Below are positions 58,453 through 64,000 of a stretch of DNA of 64,000 bases, piece by piece. Origin of the DNA: Pseudomonas alkylphenolica (lineage in GTDB: Bacteria > Pseudomonadota > Gammaproteobacteria > Pseudomonadales > Pseudomonadaceae); the NCBI RefSeq assembly GCF_004025535.1, contig NZ_QJRG01000033.1, forward strand, positions 744,001 through 808,000. The letters are read 5' to 3'. Every line of letters begins with the position of its first letter. The first letter of the stretch is position 1. A model generated the notes under the pieces. That model searched no databases and was not told the DNA's origin. It worked only from the letters and a program-made list of their open reading frames with translations. The translations under genes were made by a program, and so were the position numbers.

Positions 58453-59376
58453 GTGTCCCGATTTTTTGCCCTTTTTGTCGCTTTTATCGCCACCTTGATG
58501 ATGGCTCAGGTACAGGCCGAGGTGCGTGTCCTGACCAGCATCAAGCCGTTGCAGCAGATCGCCGCGGCGGTCCAGGACGGTGTTGGCAGCCCTGACGTGC
58601 TGCTGCCGCCGGGCGCCTCACCGCATCACTATGCCCTGCGTCCGTCCGACGTACGGAAGGTGAACGATGTCGAGCTGTTGTACTGGATCGGGCCGGACAT
58701 GGAAGGGTTCCTGCCCCGGGTGCTCAAGGGGCGCAGCAAGACCACGGTGGCGGTGCAGGAACTGCCTGGCTTGCAGTTGCGCCATTTTGGCGAAGACAGC
58801 CATTCCCACGACCATGAGGGCGATGGTGACGAGCACGATCACGACCATCGTCCCGGTAGCCTCGATGCGCACCTGTGGCTGTCGTCCGCCAATGCCCGGG
58901 TGATCGCGGCAAAAATGGCCGCCGACCTCAGCGCCGCCGATCCGGCCAACGCCGCCCGCTACCAGAGCAACCTGAAGGCCTTCGACGAACGTCTGGACGC
59001 CCTCGATGCACGCCTGAAAAAGCGCCTGGCCGGCATCAGCGGCAAGCCGTTCTTTGTGTTCCATGAAGCGTTCGACTACTTCGAGTCGGCCTATGGCCTC
59101 AAGCACACCGGAGTGTTCAGCGTTGCGGCCGAGGTACAGCCGGGGGCCCAGCATGTGGCCGCGATGCGCAAGCGCCTGCAGGCAGTCGGCAAGACCTGTG
59201 TGTTCAGCGAGCCGCCGATGCGTCCACGCTTGGCCGAAACCCTGACTGCGGGCCTGCCGGTGACACTGGCCGAACTGGATGCGCTGGGCGGCACTGCGCC
59301 GGCCAGTGCTCAGGGGTATGAGCAGCTGCTGGAGAAGTTGGGGAATGATCTGGCGGGGTGTTTGGAGAAGCTCTGA
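58453..59376 (+). CDS. znuA: zinc ABC transporter substrate-binding protein
   Basis: A 307-residue periplasmic zinc-binding protein with signal peptide SRFFALFVAFIATLMMAQVQA. Zinc-site histidines are in PGASPHHYALRPSD. A charged His/Asp-rich loop at about residues 117-135 is typical of ZnuA. I prefer the GTG at 58453 to one three codons earlier (58444). The hairpin at 59384-59408 lies after it. Confidence 0.93.
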   Translation: MSRFFALFVAFIATLMMAQVQAEVRVLTSIKPLQQIAAAVQDGVGSPDVLLPPGASPHHYALRPSDVRKVNDVELLYWIGPDMEGFLPRVLKGRSKTTVAVQELPGLQLRHFGEDSHSHDHEGDGDEHDHDHRPGSLDAHLWLSSANARVIAAKMAADLSAADPANAARYQSNLKAFDERLDALDARLKKRLAGISGKPFFVFHEAFDYFESAYGLKHTGVFSVAAEVQPGAQHVAAMRKRLQAVGKTCVFSEPPMRPRLAETLTAGLPVTLAELDALGGTAPASAQGYEQLLEKLGNDLAGCLEKL

Positions 59377-59383
59377 TGCCAAC

Positions 59384-59408
59384 CATCGCCGGTGGTTAGC
59401 CGGCGATG
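59384..59408. terminator. hairpin between znuA and thrB
   Basis: CATCGCCGG (59384-59392) and CCGGCGATG (59400-59408) form a 9-bp perfect stem with a 7-nt loop between two convergent genes. No T-run is seen, so it resembles a REP-type transcript end. Confidence 0.65.
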
Positions 59409-59423
59409 TGCTTCAAAGCTGGT

Positions 59424-60374
59424 TTACAAGGCGAACGGCAAAGCGATGCTCACCTGCTGGCGGGCCGCCAGGCGTACTTCGAAATCTGCCGGATCGTGGA
59501 TCAACACGTCCATACCGGCAAACGACTCTGCGGCGATCAGGCGCGACAGCCAGAAGCGCACGCAGGCAATGCGCAGCATCACCGGCCACACCTGCGCCTC
59601 TGCCGAGGTGAACGGCCGCAGCGCCGCATAGGCACCCAGCAGTGCACGCGCTCGCGGTGCATCGATGTGCCCGACGTCGTCACAGCACCAGTCATTCAGG
59701 GTGATCGCCAGGTCATAGAGCATCGGGCCCGAACAGGCGTTGTAGAAGTCGATGAGGCCGGTCAGGTGTGTGCCTTCGAACAGCACGTTGTCGCGGAACA
59801 GGTCGGCATGCAGGTTGGCCCGTGGCAGCGCCATGATCTGCGTCTTGTGCTCGGCGATCTCGTCCAGGCAGCCCTGTAACAATGCTTGTTGCACCGGGGT
59901 CAGGCGCGGCATGAGTTCGGCGCCGGTCTCCAGCATCCAGTCCAGGCCGCGGTCAGTCTTGCGCTCCAGAACCTTGTTGCGCGTAGCCAGGTGCAAATGG
60001 CCGAGCAGCTCGCCGATCTGCACGCAGTGCTGGTTGTTGACGTCCTTGATGTGTTTGCCCGGAAGGCGTGGCTGCAGCAACGCCGGTTTGCCAGCCAGCT
60101 CGCGCAGGGCCACGCCATCGTTGCCGCGCAGGGCGTAAGGCACCGGCAGGTCGGCCTCGTGCAGCACGTCGAGCAACTCGATGAAGAACGGCAGGTCCTG
60201 GATCGGGCCACGTTCGACCAGCGTCAGCACGTACTCCCCCTGTTCCAGGCTGACAAAGAAGTTGCTGTTCTCGGTACCGGCGGCGATGCCCTGGAAGTCC
60301 CGCAGGCGACCCAGGCCATACGGCGCCAGAAAGGTTTCCAGCTCAGGCCGGGTCAGGGGGGTGAAGACTGACAT
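59424..60374 (-). CDS. thrB: homoserine kinase
   Basis: A 316-residue kinase of the aminoglycoside-phosphotransferase fold used by pseudomonads instead of the GHMP-type ThrB. It phosphorylates homoserine in threonine synthesis. The start is MSVFTPLTRPELETFLAPYGLG. The catalytic loop is in ALPRANLHADLFRDNVLF, and the Mg-binding Asp lies in GLIDFYNACSG. A possible attenuator lies between it and the DUF2782 gene upstream. Confidence 0.93.
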   Translation of the reverse strand: MSVFTPLTRPELETFLAPYGLGRLRDFQGIAAGTENSNFFVSLEQGEYVLTLVERGPIQDLPFFIELLDVLHEADLPVPYALRGNDGVALRELAGKPALLQPRLPGKHIKDVNNQHCVQIGELLGHLHLATRNKVLERKTDRGLDWMLETGAELMPRLTPVQQALLQGCLDEIAEHKTQIMALPRANLHADLFRDNVLFEGTHLTGLIDFYNACSGPMLYDLAITLNDWCCDDVGHIDAPRARALLGAYAALRPFTSAEAQVWPVMLRIACVRFWLSRLIAAESFAGMDVLIHDPADFEVRLAARQQVSIALPFAL

Positions 60375-60384
60375 GATCAAAAAT

Positions 60385-60416
60385 TGCCCATACGGGCACT
60401 TCTACTGGGAAGTGCC
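60385..60416 (-). other. overlapping hairpins before thrB (possible attenuator)
   Basis: On the minus strand, GGCACTTC/GAAGTGCC (60395-60416) and TGCCC/GGGCA (60385-60398) share bases and cannot form together. The second is followed by TTTTT at 60379-60383 and then the thrB ATG. Confidence 0.45.
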
Positions 60417-60438
60417 GGGTTGATAGGAAAGGTACGGC

Positions 60439-60729
60439 TTATTTCCACTCGAAGATTTTCCACGACGGAATCAGCATGTTCGGCTGGTCGGAGCGAATAT
60501 AGTTTTCCTCCGTACCATCGGCGCGCACCAGGAAATAAGGCTTGCCCCCTTTCGGGGTGACCTTGATTGCGTACAAAAAGCCATTCTGGCGGTATTCCTG
60601 AATGGTTTTATCGCCTTCCTGGCGAATGGTTACATCAGGTTCGGCCGTTGGTGCGTCATCCGCTGCCAGCGCGACGACCGGCGTGACTGCCAACAGGCTG
60701 AGCAGCAACAGGCGATTTAGTGTACGCAT
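60439..60729 (-). CDS. DUF2782 family periplasmic protein
   Basis: A 96-residue protein with signal peptide RTLNRLLLLSLLAVTPVVALA and a mature domain typical of DUF2782: EVTIRQEGDKTI-like start (PDVTIRQEGDKTIQEYRQ) and PGWKIFEW-type end (LIPSWKIFEWK). It sits between polA and thrB, as in other pseudomonads, on the same strand as thrB. Function unknown. Confidence 0.88.
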   Translation of the reverse strand: MRTLNRLLLLSLLAVTPVVALAADDAPTAEPDVTIRQEGDKTIQEYRQNGFLYAIKVTPKGGKPYFLVRADGTEENYIRSDQPNMLIPSWKIFEWK

Positions 60730-60803
60730 GATAACCTTGTCCCTTTGTCGTCAATGTTCCGGACATTCTAGCGCCGGGCCCGTCGAAAAGGTTGATTCTG
60801 CTC

Positions 60804-63566
60804 ATGAGCCAAGCTCCCCTCGTCCTGGTGGACGGTTCCTCATACCTCTATCGCGCCTTTCATGCGCTGCCGCCGCTGACTACGTCCAAGGGCATGCCGA
60901 CCGGTGCCGTCAAAGGCGTGCTGAACATGCTCAAGAGCCTGCGCAAGCAGTACCCGGACAGTTTGTTCGCGGTTGTCTTCGATGCCAAGGGCGGCACGTT
61001 CCGCGACGAAATGTTTGCCGAGTACAAGGCCAACCGCCCGAGCATGCCGGACGATCTGCGGGTGCAGATCGAGCCGTTGCACGCCAGTGTCCGTGCGCTG
61101 GGGTACCCGCTTCTGTGTGTCGAAGGCGTGGAAGCGGACGATGTGATTGGCACCCTCGCCCGCAGCAGCGCCGCTGCCGGGCGTCCGGTGGTGATTTCCA
61201 CCGGCGACAAGGACATGGCACAGCTGGTGGATGGCCACATTACGCTGGTCAATACCATGACCGGTACCGTGCTGGATGTGCCGGGCGTGCATGAGAAATT
61301 CGGCGTCGGTCCTGAACACATCATCGATTTTCTCGCCCTGATGGGCGACAAGGTCGACAACATCCCGGGCGTACCCGGTGTCGGCGAAAAAACCGCCGTG
61401 GGCCTGCTCACCGGCATCGGCGGTGGCCTGCGTGAATTGTACGAGAACCTCGACAAGGTTCCCGGCCTGGCTATCCGTGGCGCCAAGACCCTGCCGGCAA
61501 AGCTTGAGGAACACCGCGATGCAGCGTTCCTCTCCTACGAACTGGCGACCATCAAGATTGATGTGCCGCTGGACGTGCAAGTCGATGAGCTGGTCTGCGG
61601 CGAGCCGGACCGTGAGGCGCTGCTGGAACTGTACACCGAGATGGAATTCAAGAGCTGGATCGATGAGGTTCAGCGCGAGGCCAAGCGGGCCGGGCAGGAG
61701 ATCATCGCTGACGAACCTGAGGCGGTCGTCGAAGCCAAGTACGAAACCATCCTTGACCAGGCCCGCTTCGACGTCTGGCTGGAAAAGCTGCGTAACGCGC
61801 CGCTGTTCGCCTTCGATACCGAGACCACCGGCCTGGATGCGCAACAAGCGCAGCTGGTGGGCCTGTCGTTCGCCGTGCAGGCCCATGAGGCCGCCTATGT
61901 GCCGTTGACCCACACGTACATGGGCGTGCCTGAGCAACTGGATCGCGACACGGTACTGCTGGCGCTGAAACCGCTGCTCGAAGACCCGAAAAAGCTCAAG
62001 GTCGGGCAGAACGCCAAGTACGACATGAACATCCTCGCCAACTGCGCCATCGCCGGCGATATCACCAACGGCATTCAGATGCAGGGCGTGGCGTACGACA
62101 CCATGCTTGAATCCTATGTGCTCGATTCGACGGCTACCCGTCATGACATGGACAGCCTGGCGCTCAAGTACCTGAACCACACCACCATCGGTTTTACCGA
62201 CATCGCCGGCAAAGGTGCCAAGCAACTGACCTTCGACCAGATCAACCTGGAACAGGCTGGCCCCTATGCCGCCGAAGACGCCGACGTCACCCTGCGCCTG
62301 CACCAGGCGCTGCAACAGAAACTGGCGAAGACGCCGAGCGTGCTGCCGGTACTGAACGATATCGAGATGCCGCTGGTGCCCGTACTGGCGAAGATCGAAC
62401 GTCAGGGCGCCTTGGTGGATGCCAACCTGCTCGGCATCCAGAGTGTCGAGCTGGGCGAGAAACTGGTGCAGCTGGAACGCGAAGCCTTCGACATCGCGGG
62501 AGAAGAGTTCAACCTCGGTTCGCCCAAGCAGCTGGGGGTGATCCTCTACGACAAACTCGGCATGCCGGTGCTTAACAAGACCGCCAAGGGCCAGGCGTCC
62601 ACGGCTGAAGCGGTGCTGGCCGAACTGGCCGAGATGGAGTTCCCGCTGCCCAAGGTGCTCATGCAGTACCGCTCGCTGAGCAAGCTCAAAAGCACCTACA
62701 CCGACCGGCTGCCGGAGCAGATCAATCCGCGTACCGGGCGTATCCACACCTCCTACCAACAGGCAGTGGCGGCGACTGGCCGTTTGTCGTCCAGTGACCC
62801 GAATCTGCAGAACATTCCGATCCGTACCGCCGAAGGCCGCAGGATCCGCCAGGCGTTCATTGCCGCGCCTGGCTACAAGCTGCTGGCGGCGGACTACTCG
62901 CAGATCGAGTTGCGCATCATGGCCCACCTGGCCAAGGACGAGGGGCTACTGCATGCCTTCCGCAATGATCTGGACGTGCACCGGGCCACGGCGGCCGAGG
63001 TCTTTGGGGTGGACCTGGCGGATGTCACTACCGACCAGCGGCGCAGTGCCAAGGCGATCAACTTTGGCTTGATCTACGGCATGAGCGCCTTTGGTCTGGC
63101 AAAACAGATCGGTGTCGACCGTAAACAGTCACAGGCTTATATCGATCGCTATTTCGCCCGTTACCCAGGGGTACTGGCCTACATGGAGCGCACTCGAGCG
63201 CAAGCCGCCGAGCAAGGCTTTGTCGAGACCCTGTTCGGTCGTCGCCTGTACCTGCCGGAGATCAATGCAAAGAACCCGGCCTTGCGTAAAGGCGCAGAAC
63301 GCACGGCGATCAACGCGCCGATGCAGGGGACGGCGGCAGACATCATCAAGCGCGCCATGGTGGCGGTGGATAACTGGCTGACCGATTCGGGCCTGGATGC
63401 CCGCGTGATCCTGCAGGTACACGACGAATTGGTGCTGGAGGTTCGCGAGGATCTGCTTGAGCAGGTGAAGGAACAAATTCGTCCGCACATGAGCAATGCC
63501 GCCCAACTCGATGTGCCGCTGCTGGTTGAGGTGGGAACAGGGGCGAACTGGGACGAAGCTCACTAA
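60804..63566 (+). CDS. polA: DNA polymerase I
   Basis: A 920-residue enzyme with a 5'-3' exonuclease domain (about residues 1-290), a 3'-5' exonuclease domain in which the DxE motif is intact (Asp338, Glu340 in [12 protein letters not shown]), and a polymerase domain with motif [14 protein letters not shown], motif [17 protein letters not shown] and motif [10 protein letters not shown]. It fills gaps in repair and replaces RNA primers. The ATG at 60804 gives the usual start [14 protein letters not shown]. Confidence 0.98.
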   Translation: MSQAPLVLVDGSSYLYRAFHALPPLTTSKGMPTGAVKGVLNMLKSLRKQYPDSLFAVVFDAKGGTFRDEMFAEYKANRPSMPDDLRVQIEPLHASVRALGYPLLCVEGVEADDVIGTLARSSAAAGRPVVISTGDKDMAQLVDGHITLVNTMTGTVLDVPGVHEKFGVGPEHIIDFLALMGDKVDNIPGVPGVGEKTAVGLLTGIGGGLRELYENLDKVPGLAIRGAKTLPAKLEEHRDAAFLSYELATIKIDVPLDVQVDELVCGEPDREALLELYTEMEFKSWIDEVQREAKRAGQEIIADEPEAVVEAKYETILDQARFDVWLEKLRNAPLFAFDTETTGLDAQQAQLVGLSFAVQAHEAAYVPLTHTYMGVPEQLDRDTVLLALKPLLEDPKKLKVGQNAKYDMNILANCAIAGDITNGIQMQGVAYDTMLESYVLDSTATRHDMDSLALKYLNHTTIGFTDIAGKGAKQLTFDQINLEQAGPYAAEDADVTLRLHQALQQKLAKTPSVLPVLNDIEMPLVPVLAKIERQGALVDANLLGIQSVELGEKLVQLEREAFDIAGEEFNLGSPKQLGVILYDKLGMPVLNKTAKGQASTAEAVLAELAEMEFPLPKVLMQYRSLSKLKSTYTDRLPEQINPRTGRIHTSYQQAVAATGRLSSSDPNLQNIPIRTAEGRRIRQAFIAAPGYKLLAADYSQIELRIMAHLAKDEGLLHAFRNDLDVHRATAAEVFGVDLADVTTDQRRSAKAINFGLIYGMSAFGLAKQIGVDRKQSQAYIDRYFARYPGVLAYMERTRAQAAEQGFVETLFGRRLYLPEINAKNPALRKGAERTAINAPMQGTAADIIKRAMVAVDNWLTDSGLDARVILQVHDELVLEVREDLLEQVKEQIRPHMSNAAQLDVPLLVEVGTGANWDEAH

Positions 63567-63680
63567 AAAATCGGTTAAATGCAGGGAAACGTTGCGGCAT
63601 ATCGTCGCGGCTTTCTCTGCGTTTATAAGCGGGTTGGGCGAAGTTTTTTTGCGTTATCGCAAATAGTTTCTAAACCTTCG

Positions 63681-63708
63681 GAACTAAACCGGTGAACCAC
63701 GACTCAGA
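63681..63708 (+). promoter_or_regulatory. AlgU (sigma-22) promoter of the ErsA-like sRNA
   Basis: GAACTA (63681-63686), a 17-bp spacer and TCAGA (63704-63708) fit the AlgU pattern with one change per element from GAACTT and TCTGA. The predicted start is about 63714. Confidence 0.75.
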
Positions 63709-63713
63709 GTAAC

Positions 63714-63845
63714 TGAATGGCTGGTGAAGCCTTTCGATGCTCCTATGTTGTGTTAAGTGTTGGCAGATATCTGGACCCCGCCCTAGCGGTCCGGAACTTG
63801 GACCCCGAACTTCCCCCTCCCCATACGAAGTCCGGGGTTTTTTTT
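63714..63845 (+). ncRNA. ersA: ErsA-like small RNA (polA-engB intergenic, Spot 42 position)
   Basis: The predicted transcript is about 132 nt, the same length as ErsA of P. aeruginosa, and lies in the same polA-engB gap behind an AlgU-type promoter. The terminator loop is very C-rich (CCCCTCCCC), as in ErsA, where such C-rich sequence pairs with target mRNAs such as algC and oprD. GGTCC at 63788-63792 can pair with GGACC on either side (63773 or 63800). No coding frame is needed to explain the stretch. Confidence 0.85.
63802..63845 (+). terminator. rho-independent terminator of the sRNA
   Basis: ACCCCGAACTTC (63802-63813) pairs with GAAGTCCGGGGT (63827-63838) with one mismatch. The loop is the C-rich target-pairing segment, and eight T follow (63838-63845). 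Confidence 0.9.
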
Positions 63846-63868
63846 GCCCGGCGTTTGCCGGGCAGCCC

Positions 63869-64000
63869 TTATTCTGCGGGCTTGTCAGGCAGTTCCATCC
63901 AGTTCGCCAACACCCCGTAGGCCTCTTCCAGGCCTTGGCGTTTTGGCGCCGAGAATAGCTGGATGGTCACCGCATCACCCCAGCCTTTGCGGATTTCCGA
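63869..64000 (-). CDS. engB: ribosome biogenesis GTP-binding protein EngB/YihA (C-terminal part only)
   Basis: The last 43 codons plus stop run in an unbroken frame off the window edge. The C-terminal sequence ends [14 protein letters not shown] and includes [27 protein letters not shown], typical of EngB, a GTPase needed for large-subunit assembly. It is convergent with the sRNA. Confidence 0.9.
   Translation of the reverse strand, partial: SEIRKGWGDAVTIQLFSAPKRQGLEEAYGVLANWMELPDKPAE

Larger units (their letters stand above)
63567..63868. other. polA-engB gap (302 bp) holding an sRNA gene
   Basis: No protein gene is supported here. The gap carries an AlgU-type promoter (63681-63708), the sRNA body (about 63714-63845) with its terminator, and a stem GCCCGGC/GCCGGGC (63846-63863) just before the engB stop. 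A small palindrome TTTGCG-TTAT-CGCAAA lies at about 63646-63665. Confidence 0.7.

Noticed and set aside
60840..62927. A 695-codon antisense frame opposite polA
   Set aside because: polA is certain; the frame is an artefact of codon bias on the other strand.
63794..63799. GAACTT inside the sRNA as a second AlgU -35
   Set aside because: No TCTGA-like -10 lies 16-17 bp downstream, and it would start inside the sRNA terminator.
63846..63863. GCCCGGC-GTTT-GCCGGGC hairpin as the engB terminator
   Set aside because: On the engB strand it is followed by an A-run, not a T-run; on the other strand the T-run precedes it.

Overview
This window is a GC-rich stretch of a Pseudomonas chromosome. Gene content and order point to the P. 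putida / P. fluorescens side of the genus. It carries the conserved block plsC-gmhB-glyS-glyQ-tag-(lauroyltransferase)-trkA-rsmB-fmt-def-dprA-tsaC-qor-hemF-aroE-trpA-trpB-trpI, then prlC-yheV, carbonic anhydrase and the aa3 oxidase operon, then metNIQ, katE, the znu locus, thrB, polA and engB. From memory of published genomes, P. aeruginosa keeps the first and last parts on opposite sides of its origin, whereas P. putida has them joined as here. There is no rRNA, tRNA, prophage, insertion sequence or CRISPR array. Almost everything is core or near-core housekeeping DNA.

Layout. 1-2.6 kb: a sulfide-oxidation set (metallo-beta-lactamase dioxygenase, cut by the window edge; sulfide:quinone oxidoreductase; TauE/SafE exporter). 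2.6-7.0 kb: a LysR regulator divergent from a GMC flavoenzyme and an MHS-type MFS transporter with an extra periplasmic domain. 7.2-17.8 kb: lipid and LPS acyltransferases, heptose phosphatase, glycyl-tRNA synthetase, 3-methyladenine glycosylase, TrkA, and the rsmB-fmt-def translation block. 18.0-28.5 kb: dprA, tsaC, qor, hemF, aroE, a SulP transporter, trpBA and its activator trpI. 28.5-34.8 kb: small stress and envelope proteins (DUF883, dodecin, two DUF1161 proteins, OsmC, three lipoproteins), a HAD phosphatase and a gamma carbonic anhydrase. 34.9-41.7 kb: prlC-yheV, an SOS-linked radical SAM gene, and a beta carbonic anhydrase next to a second SulP transporter. 42.1-50.6 kb: a complete aa3 (cytochrome c-fused subunit II) oxidase operon with copper chaperones and heme A synthesis. 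50.6-64 kb: metNIQ, katE, zur-znuCB/znuA, thrB, polA, an ErsA-like sRNA and the end of engB.

Regulatory signals readable in the DNA include a LexA box before the radical SAM gene, an exact AlgU (sigma-22) promoter before osmC, AlgU-like promoters before a DUF1161 gene and before the ErsA-like sRNA, an Anr box before hemF, an RpoS-type -10 before the cox operon, and a possible Zur site between zur and znuA. Eleven perfect DnaA boxes (TTATCCACA) fall between 5.2 and 21.8 kb; reading by eye I found none in the remaining 42 kb. No wholly new multi-gene system was found. The best leads are the DnaA-box cluster, the sRNA and AlgU sites, the transporter with an extra domain, the ZnuC histidine tail and a possible attenuator before thrB.
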